The notes beneath the pieces were generated by a model. It was not told where the DNA came from and did no database searches. It worked only from the letters and a program-made list of their open reading frames with translations. Of a stretch of 14,432 nucleotides of DNA, positions 1 through 7,813 are shown one piece after another; position 1 is the first letter of the stretch, and each line of letters opens with the position of its first letter. Origin of the DNA: Roseovarius sp. GTDB lineage: Bacteria; Pseudomonadota; Alphaproteobacteria; Rhodobacterales; Rhodobacteraceae. The stretch is from NCBI GenBank assembly GCA_023260815.1, contig JALQUE010000218.1:1-14432 (forward strand), written 5' to 3'. Position numbers and translations under genes: made by a program.

Positions 1-722
1 TCCAGCCGCCCGCCGAAATACCCCTGCAGCGCGCCCGCGAAAATCCCGATCACCGAACACAGCGCCGTCACGATCAGCGTGAACAACACCGACAGGCGGA
101 AGCCATAAAGCACCCGCGCCAGCACATCGCGCTTGGTGTCGTCCGTGCCCAGCCAGTTCTGCGCATTGGGCGGCAGCGGGGCCGCCCCGGGCCGGTCCAC
201 CGTGGTGTCATAGCTGTAGGGAATGAGCGGCCACAGCGTCCAGCCCTTCTCGATCTGCGCACCATCCACCACGCCGTCCTGCGCATCCTCCAACACGCCC
301 TCGGGATCGTCGAAACAGATATCCAGCCCCCCCGACACGATCAGGCATTCCACCTCCGGATCGCGATAGATCGCCTCGGTCTCGAAATCGCCCCCGAAGG
401 CGGTCTCGGGATAAAAGGTGAAGATCGGCATATACAGCTCGCCGCGATATTTCAGAACGATCGGCTTGTCGTTGGCCACGAACTCGGCCAACAGCGTGAT
501 GGTAAAGATCACCGCAAAAATCAGCAGCGACCAGAACGCCCGCCTGTTGCGCTTGAAATTCCGCCAGCGCCGCTGGTTGAGCGGCGACAGGCTCAGCACA
601 CCGCCCCGGCTTCTTCTGGCCTCAAATATCCCGGGGGAGGCGTTGAAATCCCCTTGGATTTCAACGTCGGGGGCAGCGCCCCCCTCCTTGCCCGGCACAG
701 CCATGCGCTCACGGTCAGGCAT
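1..722 (-). CDS. yejE: YejE-like peptide ABC transporter permease, partial (C-terminus off the window)
   Basis: Second permease of a YejABEF-type oligopeptide/microcin C importer in the inner membrane; it pairs with YejB to form the channel. About 240 codons are visible and the C-terminal part, with most membrane spans, lies beyond base 1. Seen: a cytosolic N-terminus, LSPLNQRRWRNFKRNRRAFW at residues 43-62, a first membrane helix around 61-77, then AEFVANDKP and the long periplasmic loop typical of YejE, then WLGTDDTKRDVLARVLYGFR leading into the next helix. The ATG at 722 has a GGGAGG ribosome site 7-8 nt upstream and follows the yejB stop by 3 nt, so translation is probably coupled. Oddity: residues about 13-37 are encoded by a palindromic repeat read in frame. 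A GTG at 599, just after the repeat, would remove it but has a poorer ribosome site. Family call is confident; the exact start less so. Confidence 0.93.
   Translation of the reverse strand, partial: MPDRERMAVPGKEGGAAPDVEIQGDFNASPGIFEARRSRGGVLSLSPLNQRRWRNFKRNRRAFWSLLIFAVIFTITLLAEFVANDKPIVLKYRGELYMPIFTFYPETAFGGDFETEAIYRDPEVECLIVSGGLDICFDDPEGVLEDAQDGVVDGAQIEKGWTLWPLIPYSYDTTVDRPGAAPLPPNAQNWLGTDDTKRDVLARVLYGFRLSVLFTLIVTALCSVIGIFAGALQGYFGGRL
612..684 (+). repeat. Palindromic interspersed repeat, copy 1, inside the yejE coding region
   Basis: Bases 612-636 match 14330-14354 exactly (25 nt, core CTCAAATATCCCGGGG). The block is followed by a perfect 11-bp stem, CGTTGAAATCC (641-651) against GGATTTCAACG (656-666) with loop CCTT, and then a second hairpin GGGGGC-AGC-GCCCCC (669-683). 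The conserved block followed by variable perfect stems looks like a REP/MITE-type mobile palindrome. It lies antisense to yejE, starts about 38 nt into the gene and carries no stop in that frame. From memory, similar elements are common between genes of Rhodobacterales; this needs a genome count. Confidence 0.8.
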
Positions 723-725
723 CGC

Positions 726-1820
726 TCAGCCCTCCCGCTTTTCGAAATCGATCCGCGGATCGACCAGCACATACATCAGGTCGCTCAGGATATTGACCAG
801 CAAGCCGATCAGCCCGAACAGGAACAGCGTGCCGAACATCACCGGATAATCGCGCCCCACCGCCGCCTCGAACCCCAGCCGCCCCAGCCCATCCAACGAG
901 AAGATCGTCTCGATCAGGACCGAACCGCCGAAAAACACCCCGATGAACACCGCCGGAAAGCCCGCGATCACGATCAGCATGGCGTTGCGGAACACATGTC
1001 CATACAGAACCCGCCCCTCGCTCAGCCCCTTGGCGCGCGCGGTCATCACGTAATGCTTCTTGATCTCATCCAGAAAACTGTTCTTCGTCAGCAGCGTCAG
1101 CGTCGCAAAGGCCGAAATCGTCGAGGCCAGCACCGGCAGCGTGATATGCCAGAAATAATCCAGTATCTTGCCCGTCACGCTCAGTTGCTCCCAATTGTCC
1201 GAGGTCAGCCCCCGCAGCGGGAAAATCTGCCAATAGCTTCCGCCGGCGAACAGCACCAGCAGCATGATCGCGAACAGAAAGGCCGGGATCGCATAGGCCA
1301 CGATGATGATCGCGCTGGTCCATGTGTCAAAGCCCGACCCGTCGCGCACCGCCTTGCGAATCCCCAGCGGGATCGAGATGAGATAGGCAATCACCGTGGA
1401 CCACAGGCCAAGCGTGACCGACACCGGCATCTTTTCCAGCACCAGGTCCGTCACCTCGATCTTTCGGAAATAACTCTCCCCAAAGTCGAAGCGCATGTAG
1501 TTCCACATCATGTTGAGGAACCGCTCCAGCGGCGGCTTGTCCAGCCCGAATTGCCGCTCCAACTCCTCGATCAGTTCCGGCGGCAGGCCGCGGGCGCCCA
1601 GATACTTGTCGTCTCCGCCCCCGGCGGCGGTCATGTCCTGTCCCGCATCGCTGCCCGAGCCGGCAAAGCTTTCAAAGACGTCGCCCTGCCCCTGCATGTT
1701 GGCGATCACCTGTTCCACTGGCCCGCCCGGAACGAACTGCACCAGCGCGAAATTGATCACCATGATCCCCAGCAGGGTGGGAATGATCAGCAAGAGCCTG
1801 CGCAGGATATAGGCGCCCAT
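726..1820 (-). CDS. yejB: YejB-like peptide ABC transporter permease
   Basis: First permease of the YejABEF importer, taking up oligopeptides (in E. coli also microcin C) across the inner membrane. It has 364 residues, usual for the family. Seen: N-terminal helix at about 7-28 in the context AYILRRLLLIIPTLLGIM, the VQFVPGGPVEQ motif at 27-37, a Gly/Asp-rich periplasmic stretch at 45-75, further helices at about 135-155, 167-192, 226-245, 283-303 and 328-348, and an EAA-type cytoplasmic loop (KKHYVMTARAKGLSEGRV, 254-271) that contacts the ATPase. The C-terminus ends in VDPRIDFEKREG, as in other YejB proteins. The ATG at 1820 has GGGAGG nine bases upstream. It lies 109 bp after yejA and 3 nt before yejE on the same strand, so it is read as part of that operon. 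Confidence 0.96.
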   Translation of the reverse strand: MGAYILRRLLLIIPTLLGIMVINFALVQFVPGGPVEQVIANMQGQGDVFESFAGSGSDAGQDMTAAGGGDDKYLGARGLPPELIEELERQFGLDKPPLERFLNMMWNYMRFDFGESYFRKIEVTDLVLEKMPVSVTLGLWSTVIAYLISIPLGIRKAVRDGSGFDTWTSAIIIVAYAIPAFLFAIMLLVLFAGGSYWQIFPLRGLTSDNWEQLSVTGKILDYFWHITLPVLASTISAFATLTLLTKNSFLDEIKKHYVMTARAKGLSEGRVLYGHVFRNAMLIVIAGFPAVFIGVFFGGSVLIETIFSLDGLGRLGFEAAVGRDYPVMFGTLFLFGLIGLLVNILSDLMYVLVDPRIDFEKREG

Positions 1821-1929
1821 TCAGACGAACCTCCCGATCATGGTCATGGCCGCGCCGGATTGCGCCCGCGCATCGCGTTGATCCGATCGCGCACGCCAAA
1901 GCAGAAGAATGAACCGCACAAACCCGTCG

Positions 1930-3873
1930 TCAAAGCGCCCCAGCCTCCTCAAGCGCCTTGGCCTTGTCGGCGTTGTACCACCAGAAATCCAGCACGCCCA
2001 GCGCATAGGGCGGCAGGGTTTCAGGATGCTCGTACATGTCCCAATAGGCGACCCAGTTGCTGTCATTGTACCACACAGGCACCATGAAGAATTCATGGCG
2101 CAGCGCCCGGTCCAGCGCGGTCAGCGCAACCTGTTCCTGCTCGCGCGTCTCGGACTCCAGCGCCGCGTTGATGATCGCATCGACCATCGGGCTGGCCAGA
2201 CCGGCGGGGTTGAACAGGCTGAACTCGGCCTCCTGGCTGCCATAGCGCTGCATCAGCCCGGTGCCTGCGGCAAGAAAGGCCGAATAGCTGTCGAACACCA
2301 GATCGTAATCGCGGTCGCGGTTGCGCATCGTGTATTGCGACGGGTCCACATTCTCGAACCGCGCGTCGATGCCCATCAGCTGCAGGTTGCTTACAAAGCT
2401 TTCCACCACGGCCCCAAGGGTGGCCGACCCCGAGGACGGGATCGGAAATTCCAGCGTCAGCAGATCGCCTTGCGCGTTGCGCCGCTTGCCATCCTGGCCC
2501 ACGGCCCAGCCCGCCTCGTCCAGCAGCGCCATCGCGCGGCGCAGGTTGCGACGGTCGTTCAGGCGCTCACCGTTGGATGTATGCGCGCGCACCGCCGGTT
2601 CGGTCAGCACGGCCTCGGGGATCACATCGCCAAGGCTTTGCAACAACGCCAGCTCATCGCCTTCTGGCACGCCCTCGGCCTGCAACGGGGTGTCCTGCAC
2701 AAAGGAATGGCGCTGGTTGAACAGCCCGAATTGCAGAGACTGGTTGGTCCATTCGAAATTGAAGCCCAGCGCCACAGCCTGCCGGACACGCTTGTCCTTC
2801 AACGGCTCGCTGGCAAGGTTGAACACGATGCCATTGGGCGTCGGCGGATTGCCATCGGGCAACTCATCCAGCGTCACCCATCCCTTGTCCACCGCCGGGA
2901 AATCATACCCCGTGGCCCAAGTCTTGGAATTGGTCTCGGCGCGAAAGGTATATTCCCCCGCCTTGAACGCCTCGAAGGCCGCGTTGTCATCGGCGAAATA
3001 CTCGATCCTTATGCGGTCGAAATTGTGCCGCCCCCGGTTGATCGGCAGGTCCTTGCCCCAATAGTCGGGGTTGCGCGCATAGACGACGCTCCGGTTCACG
3101 TCATGACTTTCGACCTGATAGGGGCCGGATCCCGGCGCCGCATCCAGTCTCGGTTCGTCCAGTCTTGCCTCGTTGGCCTCGTACCATGCCTTCGGAAATA
3201 CGGGCGTGCTGCCCACCTGATCGATGAGCGACCGGCGCGAAATGCCCTCGGCAAAGGTGAATTTCACCCGGTGATCGTCCAGCGCCTCGGCGCTGGTGAC
3301 CCGGCGGCTTACCGCCTGTGCATAAGACGGCAGGCCCTGTTCCAGAAACAGGTTGTGCGAAAAGACGACATCATGCGCCGTGACCGGCGTGCCATCGGCA
3401 AACCGCGCCTCAGGGCGCATGTTGAAAATAACCCATGTCTTGCCGGCGTCATATTCAAGGCTTTCCGCCAGCAACCCGTACATCTCGCCGTAGACGTCCG
3501 CAGGCGCGGGGCCACCGCTGGCGGGCATTTCGCCCAGCAGGCTTTCATAGACCATCCACGACAGCCGCGCCGCACGCCCCTTGCGCGAATACGGGTTCAT
3601 CGAATCAAACGTGCCCGGCGCATAAAGCGAGATTTCACCCCCCTTGGGCGCCTCCGGATTGACGTAGTTGAAATGCTCGTAATCCGGCGGATAGCTCAAT
3701 TCGCCGTAATAGGAATAGCCATGCGACCGGATCACATGATCGTCGGCAAGGGCCGCCTGCGCCACAAGGGCCGCGATCATCAGGCCGATCATGCCGATCA
3801 TCCCCAGCAGGGTGCGGCGCAAGTCACTCAAGGGGATCGTCCGGGCTCTCGCCCGGTTGCGGTGTCCGGTCAT
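1930..3873 (-). CDS. yejA: YejA-like periplasmic peptide-binding protein
   Basis: Extracytoplasmic solute-binding protein (SBP_bac_5 / OppA class) that delivers peptides to YejBE. The start is taken at the ATG at 3873 because AAGGAG lies 6 nt upstream, giving 647 residues; the frame is open up to 3981 but the extra N-terminus has no signal character. Residues 1-45 form a signal peptide: basic n-region (GHRNRARAR), a hydrophobic core (LLGMIGMIGLMIAALVAQ) and probable cleavage after AALA before DDHVIRSHG. The mature start HGYSYYGELSYPPDYEHFNY and then NPEAPKGGEISLYAPGTFDS is the YejA signature; EWTNQSLQFGLFNQ and the C-terminal DFWWYN also fit. It is the promoter-proximal gene of the yejA-yejB-yejE set. 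Substrate range cannot be read from sequence: peptides in general are more likely than microcin C specifically. Confidence 0.95.
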   Translation of the reverse strand: MTGHRNRARARTIPLSDLRRTLLGMIGMIGLMIAALVAQAALADDHVIRSHGYSYYGELSYPPDYEHFNYVNPEAPKGGEISLYAPGTFDSMNPYSRKGRAARLSWMVYESLLGEMPASGGPAPADVYGEMYGLLAESLEYDAGKTWVIFNMRPEARFADGTPVTAHDVVFSHNLFLEQGLPSYAQAVSRRVTSAEALDDHRVKFTFAEGISRRSLIDQVGSTPVFPKAWYEANEARLDEPRLDAAPGSGPYQVESHDVNRSVVYARNPDYWGKDLPINRGRHNFDRIRIEYFADDNAAFEAFKAGEYTFRAETNSKTWATGYDFPAVDKGWVTLDELPDGNPPTPNGIVFNLASEPLKDKRVRQAVALGFNFEWTNQSLQFGLFNQRHSFVQDTPLQAEGVPEGDELALLQSLGDVIPEAVLTEPAVRAHTSNGERLNDRRNLRRAMALLDEAGWAVGQDGKRRNAQGDLLTLEFPIPSSGSATLGAVVESFVSNLQLMGIDARFENVDPSQYTMRNRDRDYDLVFDSYSAFLAAGTGLMQRYGSQEAEFSLFNPAGLASPMVDAIINAALESETREQEQVALTALDRALRHEFFMVPVWYNDSNWVAYWDMYEHPETLPPYALGVLDFWWYNADKAKALEEAGAL

Positions 3874-4035
3874 GCCGTGCTCCTTGTCAGACGATCTCAA
3901 ATGTGGCGCTGAACTCGTCATTTGCAAGCTACTGGAGGGCGCCACCCTCATACAAGCGCTGAAATTGCCGTGATCGGCCATTTTGCCAAAACGCTTCCGC
4001 CGCGCACAGCCGCCCGGACATGGACCCTGACATGG
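3874..4035 (-). promoter_or_regulatory. Upstream region of the yejA operon; no convincing promoter boxes
   Basis: About 160 bp between the cytochrome terminator and yejA. It must hold the yej promoter if the operon is not read through. On the minus strand I see TTGGCA with a poor -10 match 17 nt later, and TATGAG further down, neither convincing. A small perfect hairpin, GAGGG-CGCCA-CCCTC (3935-3949), would fall in the leader RNA. The yejA ribosome site AAGGAG sits just upstream of the ATG. I see no riboswitch I can name. Confidence 0.3.
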
Positions 4036-4067
4036 AAAAGGCCGCCGTCCTGGTTTGGGCGGCGGCC
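4036..4067 (-). terminator. Intrinsic terminator after the cytochrome c gene
   Basis: On the minus strand an 8-bp perfect GC stem, GGCCGCCG (4067-4060) pairing with CGGCGGCC (4047-4040) over a 12-nt loop, is followed directly by TTTTCC. It starts 28 nt past the stop of the cytochrome gene and probably separates it from the yej operon downstream. Confidence 0.75.
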
Positions 4068-4095
4068 TCTGGTAAGGCGTGGAACGCGCGTCGCG

Positions 4096-5160
4096 TTACT
4101 GAGCGACGCTCTGCAGGTACGAGACCACAGCGGCGCGGTCCTCTTCCTTGCGCAGACCGGCAAAGCTCATCTTGTTGCCGGGCGCATATTCCTTGGGATT
4201 TTCAAGGAACGCGTTCAGCTCGTCGGCGGTCCATGCGCCACCAAGATCCTGCAGCGCGTTGGAATAGCGGAACCCCTCGACGCTGCCGATGTCCCGGCCA
4301 ACCACGCCATAGAGATACGGACCGACACCGTTCGCGCCCTCTTCAAGCTTGTGGCAGGCGGCACAGCGGCGATACAGGCTTTCGCCCTCCGACGGATCGG
4401 TTGCGGCAACCAGTTGCGCAAAGGCCGACTCGGCGCCACCGGCATCTGCCGTTGTGGCTGCTGCCTCGGCTTCGGCTGCGGGTTCCGCCTCGGCCTGGGC
4501 CGTCACCGGCTCTTCTGCGGTCACGGCCTCGGCAGGTGCTGCTTCCGCCTGCGCTGTCTCGGTCGCGGGCGCTTCGGCGGCAGGTGCGGCTGCAGCCTCG
4601 TCCTGCGCGGCGGGGGCCGCTGCGGCCACTTCCGTCATGTCGCCATCGGTCATGTCGAGATAGGCAATCACGTTGGCGCGATCCTCGGCCTTCGGCAGAC
4701 CGGCAAAGCCCATCGTCGTGCCCGGTGCATAACTCTTGGGGTTTTCCAGGAACGCATCCAGTTCTTCGGGCGTCCACACATCGTTGACCGCGATCAGGTT
4801 GCCCGAATAGCCAAAGCCATCGGCGGCGGCGACATCGCGCCCGACCACACCGTACAGGTAGGGGCCAGTGCCGTTCGCGCCCTGCTCCAGCTTGTGACAG
4901 GCGGCGCATTTGTTGTAGACGCGCTCGCCCTTGCCGACATCGGCAGCGGCGTAAAGTTCGGCAAAGCTGGGGCCTTCGTCGGCCACCTCTTCGGCACCAT
5001 CATCAGCGCCCGTATCGATCACGTAGCCCTGGGCATGGTCGTCGCCATGCTTGCCGCCCGTGTGATAGAGCGATTCTGCCGCCCAGCTACCAAGTAGGAA
5101 GATCAGAAGCGCGCCGCAAAAGCTGCCAAGGACCTTCGTGAATGTCATCGTGTCGAACAT
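4096..5160 (-). CDS. Membrane-anchored dihaem cytochrome c, CycM/c552-like with duplicated haem domain
   Basis: Electron carrier tethered to the inner membrane with haem domains in the periplasm. By analogy with Paracoccus CycM (c552) it would carry electrons from the bc1 complex to a terminal oxidase. Seen in 354 residues: uncleaved anchor at about 8-28 (VLGSFCGALLIFLLGSWAA); acidic stretch 48-64; first class-I cytochrome domain about 66-170 with CAACH at 85-89 and axial Met150 (PGTTMGFAG); linker 176-243 made almost only of Ala, Glu, Pro, Thr and Gln; second domain about 246-354 with CAACH at 266-270 and Met331 (PGNKMSFAG). The domains share GPYLYGVVGRD and AFLENPK, so one arose by internal duplication; CycM as I know it has one domain (about 176 residues). 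The ATG at 5160 matches the MFDTMT start of CycM proteins; ATG 5148 is an alternative. Single-gene unit with its own terminator, divergent from pheA. Confidence 0.92.
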   Translation of the reverse strand: MFDTMTFTKVLGSFCGALLIFLLGSWAAESLYHTGGKHGDDHAQGYVIDTGADDGAEEVADEGPSFAELYAAADVGKGERVYNKCAACHKLEQGANGTGPYLYGVVGRDVAAADGFGYSGNLIAVNDVWTPEELDAFLENPKSYAPGTTMGFAGLPKAEDRANVIAYLDMTDGDMTEVAAAAPAAQDEAAAAPAAEAPATETAQAEAAPAEAVTAEEPVTAQAEAEPAAEAEAAATTADAGGAESAFAQLVAATDPSEGESLYRRCAACHKLEEGANGVGPYLYGVVGRDIGSVEGFRYSNALQDLGGAWTADELNAFLENPKEYAPGNKMSFAGLRKEEDRAAVVSYLQSVAQ

Positions 5161-5281
5161 GTGCCCGTTTCCCGTTAGGTATCCGTCGCGGCGTATCTAT
5201 CCGCTTCCCCTCATGTGGCGCAAGGTGTAGTTTGCGCGACCAATCGACCGACCCACGGCCTATCGACAGGAACCACCCATC
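5161..5281. promoter_or_regulatory. Divergent cytochrome c / pheA intergenic region with a GCGCAA-N8-TTGCGC inverted repeat
   Basis: This 121-bp gap must carry promoters for both directions. A perfect 6-bp inverted repeat, GCGCAA (5218-5223) and TTGCGC (5232-5237), spans 20 bp near its centre and has the size of a dimeric operator. I cannot name a regulator for it. The pheA ribosome site is weak (ACAGGA, about 11 nt from the ATG). Confidence 0.35.
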
Positions 5282-6115
5282 ATGACCAAGCGCATTGCCT
5301 TCCAAGGCGAGCCCGGCGCCTATTCCCATCAGGCGTGCCGCGAAACCTATCCCGACATGGAGGCCATGCCCTGCCGCACCTTCGAAGACGCCATTCAGGC
5401 GGTGCGCAGCCACGAGGCCGAATTGGCGATGCTGCCGGTCGAAAACTCCACCTTCGGGCGGGTGGCCGACATTCACCACCTGCTCCCCGAATCCGGTCTG
5501 CACATCATCGCCGAGGCCTTCGTGCGTGTGCATATCAATCTTCTGGCCCTGCCCGGCACGTCGCTGGCCCAGATCGACCGCGCCATGAGCCACACGATGC
5601 TTCTGGGCCAGTGCCGCGAATTTCTGCACATGCATGGCATCCACCGCGTCACCGGTGCCGATACGGCTGGCTCGGCCCGTCAGGTCGCCGAAACCGGCGA
5701 TCCGGCCCTGGCCGCGCTGGCCAGTGAACTCGCCGGCGAGATCTACGGCCTGGACGTCCTTGCCCGCGAGATCGAGGACGAGGGCAACAACACCACCCGT
5801 TTTCTTGTGATGTCACGCGACCCCGACTATGCGCGACGCGGCGATGACGGGATGATGACGACCTTCGTGTTTCAGGTCCGCAACATCCCCGCGGCTCTCT
5901 ACAAGGCGATGGGCGGTTTCGCGACCAACGGCGTCAACATGACCAAGCTGGAAAGCTATATGATCAGCGGCTCGTTCAACGCCACGCAGTTCTATGCCGA
6001 TATCGAAGGCCACCCCGAAGACCCCGCCGTCAGACGCGCCCTGGATGAGCTGGATTACTTCACCTCCGAAGTGCGGATGCTGGGCGTCTATCCCGCCGAT
6101 CCCGGCCGCCACTGA
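5282..6115 (+). CDS. pheA: Prephenate dehydratase
   Basis: Converts prephenate to phenylpyruvate, the committed step of phenylalanine synthesis, in the cytosol. The 277 residues hold a prephenate dehydratase domain at 1-180, opening with IAFQGEPGAYSHQA (5-18), the LPVENSTFGRV motif (51-61) and the catalytic T-R-F triad at 172-174 in EGNNTTRFLV. An ACT regulatory domain follows at about 193-270 (TTFVFQVRNIPAALYKAM, then TKLESYMISGSF), which in this family gives feedback control by phenylalanine. The KLES-Y-M sequence replaces the KIESRP of the E. coli ACT domain, a variant I associate with alphaproteobacteria. There is no chorismate mutase domain, so the enzyme is monofunctional, unlike the fused E. 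coli PheA. It ends convergent with the SRPBCC gene. Confidence 0.97.
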   Translation: MTKRIAFQGEPGAYSHQACRETYPDMEAMPCRTFEDAIQAVRSHEAELAMLPVENSTFGRVADIHHLLPESGLHIIAEAFVRVHINLLALPGTSLAQIDRAMSHTMLLGQCREFLHMHGIHRVTGADTAGSARQVAETGDPALAALASELAGEIYGLDVLAREIEDEGNNTTRFLVMSRDPDYARRGDDGMMTTFVFQVRNIPAALYKAMGGFATNGVNMTKLESYMISGSFNATQFYADIEGHPEDPAVRRALDELDYFTSEVRMLGVYPADPGRH

Positions 6116-6134
6116 CATCCCCGACCGGCCCCAC

Positions 6135-6164
6135 CACCCCGACAGGCCCAGACCGGGCGGGGTG
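6135..6164 (+). terminator. Possible pheA terminator hairpin (weak)
   Basis: CACCCCG (6135-6141) and CGGGGTG (6158-6164) make a perfect 7-bp stem over 16 nt, 20 nt after the pheA stop and in the gap between two convergent genes. No T-run follows on either strand, so it is only a candidate. The rest of the gap to 6210 shows nothing I recognise. Confidence 0.3.
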
Positions 6165-6210
6165 CAGCGCCGTGATGGGGTCAGCTGTCGTCTGTCAGAT
6201 CAAAGCCGGA

Positions 6211-6678
6211 TCATGGCCCGCGATCGTATCGGTCCTGCAATTCGACCACGTACTCGCTGACCCGCTTGCGCAAGCGGCGCGTCAGCGATTTGCGCGCCAG
6301 CTTCATGGATTGCACCAAAAGGCGGGCTGTCAGGTTCTTGGGCACCAGTTCCATATTCAAGGTCATCCGCGTGCGATTGCGCGACAGCGCCACCAGATCA
6401 ACCACCATTTCCCCGCCCATCGACGGCGACCGCGACGCCATGGTCAAGCCGTTTGGCGGGTCCAGTCGCGCCAGCTGGATCTGCACGTCACGCTGCTTGC
6501 CGCGCAGCATGAAGGTCACGTCCCACGCCATACCCGGCCCGTCTGCCTTCAGATCATCGACCCTCAGAACTTCTGCGCCGCGCCGCATCGCACGGCGTTC
6601 GAATGCCTGAAAATCCGTGATCTGCTGATAGACGAACTCGATCGGAGCCTCGACATCCTCCCGCGCGTTCATTTTCAT
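6211..6678 (-). CDS. SRPBCC-fold protein of unknown function
   Basis: Small soluble protein (155 residues) of the START/Bet v1-like SRPBCC superfamily, which binds hydrophobic ligands; the ligand here is unknown. Seen: the opening MKMNAREDVEAPIEFVYQQI with the typical 'ap-e-vy/vf' start, then DFQAFERRAMRRG, strands WDVTFMLRGKQRDVQIQLARL and GGEMVVDLVALSRNRTRMTLNMEL, and a basic C-terminal helix (ARLLVQSMKLARKSLTRRLRKRV). No catalytic motif is visible and there is no signal peptide. I use ATG 6678, which has AGGA about 8 nt upstream; an in-frame ATG at 6714 would add 12 residues but overlaps that ribosome site. It follows nudC by 53 bp on the same strand, so co-transcription is likely; a link to NAD metabolism is only guilt by association. 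Confidence 0.8.
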   Translation of the reverse strand: MKMNAREDVEAPIEFVYQQITDFQAFERRAMRRGAEVLRVDDLKADGPGMAWDVTFMLRGKQRDVQIQLARLDPPNGLTMASRSPSMGGEMVVDLVALSRNRTRMTLNMELVPKNLTARLLVQSMKLARKSLTRRLRKRVSEYVVELQDRYDRGP

Positions 6679-6731
6679 TGTTTTTCCTACCCCATACTCG
6701 ACACTGATACCCACCGGGCGACACTTTCACC

Positions 6732-7700
6732 TCAATCCAGCGTATCCGCAAGCCAGTTGCGCAGCAGAAATTGAGCGATCGCCCCCTGTCTGGCCGGCGC
6801 CAGAAACGGATGTTCCTTGGCAAAGGCCCGCAGGATATCTTCCCGCGTGAACCATTGCGCATCCTCGATCTCATGCGGGTCTATGGTGATCTCGTCGCTC
6901 AACGCCTCGCCCCGGCAGCCCATCATCAAGGAGGACGGAAACGCCCAGGGCTGACTGGCCAGATACCCGACCTCTCCGACGCGCACGGCGGTTTCCTCGA
7001 ACACTTCCCGGCGCACCGCGGCCTCCATCGTCTCGCCCGGCTCGATGAACCCCGCCAGAAGCGAATACATCCCCTCGGGCCACCCCGGCGACCGGCCCAG
7101 CAACACCCGATTGCCGCGCGTGATCAGCATGATGACAACCGGATCGGTGCGCGGAAAATGATGCCCGCCACAAGCGCCGCACACCCGCTGCCAGCCCGAT
7201 TGCGCCATCTCGCTTTCGGCACCGCAGCGGGCACAGAACCTGTGGCTAAGATGCCAACCCAGAATGGCTTTTCCCGTCGCCGCCAGTTCGGCATCGCGCG
7301 GGGTCAATCCGCTCATGATCCGGCGCAATTCGGCAAAGGCCATGTCCTGCGGCAAGCCGGGATGACGCTGCTCGGTCGGGTCCAGAAAGCGGTCCAGCTG
7401 GCTGTCGTCCACCCCCTCGGGCGTCCAGCTCGACAGGTCATGCCCAAAGATCAGCCGCCCGTCCTCGCACCCCAGCAGAACCGGCGCTCCATCGGCCTCG
7501 GCCAGCACCGGATGATCCGCCGGCAGCCGCGCCAGCCGGTCCAGTCCATCCCCCTCCACCAGAGGCTTTCCTCGCCAGAACAACACCGCGCTGGCGCCAC
7601 CCTTTTCGATCGCCGCGGCAAGCCCCGCCACGTCCCCGCGCAGCTCGGCCACCCGGTCCAGACCGGACCCTCCGAAGGTCACTGTTTCGGCATGTCTCAT
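6732..7700 (-). CDS. nudC: NAD(+)/NADH diphosphatase, Nudix family
   Basis: Hydrolyses NADH/NAD to NMN(H) and AMP; in E. coli NudC also removes the NAD cap from RNA. The 322 residues show the full NudC layout: a variable N-terminal domain (1-150), a zinc ribbon with cysteines at 156, 159, 174 and 177 (FCARCG, VCGACG), then a Nudix domain opening with HFPRTDPVVIMLI and carrying the Nudix box GFIEPGE-x7-REVFEETAV (217-239), followed by SQPWAFPSSLMMG (249-261), the motif that marks the NADH-specific subfamily. Two small departures: Ala for Gly in the EExGU end of the Nudix box and SQPWAFP for SQPWPFP. ATG 7700 is chosen because GAAGGAGA lies 7 nt upstream; an in-frame ATG at 7754 would add 18 basic residues with no homology I recognise. 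First gene of a likely nudC-SRPBCC operon. Confidence 0.95.
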   Translation of the reverse strand: MRHAETVTFGGSGLDRVAELRGDVAGLAAAIEKGGASAVLFWRGKPLVEGDGLDRLARLPADHPVLAEADGAPVLLGCEDGRLIFGHDLSSWTPEGVDDSQLDRFLDPTEQRHPGLPQDMAFAELRRIMSGLTPRDAELAATGKAILGWHLSHRFCARCGAESEMAQSGWQRVCGACGGHHFPRTDPVVIMLITRGNRVLLGRSPGWPEGMYSLLAGFIEPGETMEAAVRREVFEETAVRVGEVGYLASQPWAFPSSLMMGCRGEALSDEITIDPHEIEDAQWFTREDILRAFAKEHPFLAPARQGAIAQFLLRNWLADTLD

Positions 7701-7784
7701 CTCGCGTCTCCTTCGCGCTTGAGGTGCCACGTTCCCGCAGCCCCGACAAGCCACTCCGGGCGCGTGACGTCATGCCGCACCAGC

Positions 7785-7813
7785 TTTACACATCCTTAAG
7801 TTGTAATTTTATT
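7785..7813 (+). promoter_or_regulatory. Candidate sigma-70 promoter for the CpdB-like gene
   Basis: TTTACA (7785-7790), 17-nt spacer, TTTATT (7808-7813) on the plus strand: 5 of 6 and 4 of 6 matches to consensus, in a strikingly AT-rich patch of a GC-rich window. The start site would fall near 7820, upstream of the possible GTG starts at 7862 and 7970. Confidence 0.4.

Noticed and set aside
654..3912. Long open frames on the plus strand opposite yejB and yejA (654-2087, 1909-3912)
   Set aside because: They mirror the codon pattern of the minus-strand genes, are rich in Arg/His/Gln/Pro, lack recognisable domains and overlap clear family members completely.
3922..5097. Open frame of about 390 codons opposite the dihaem cytochrome
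   Set aside because: Gly/Arg-rich shadow of the duplicated, Ala-rich cytochrome gene; no ribosome site or homology I recognise.
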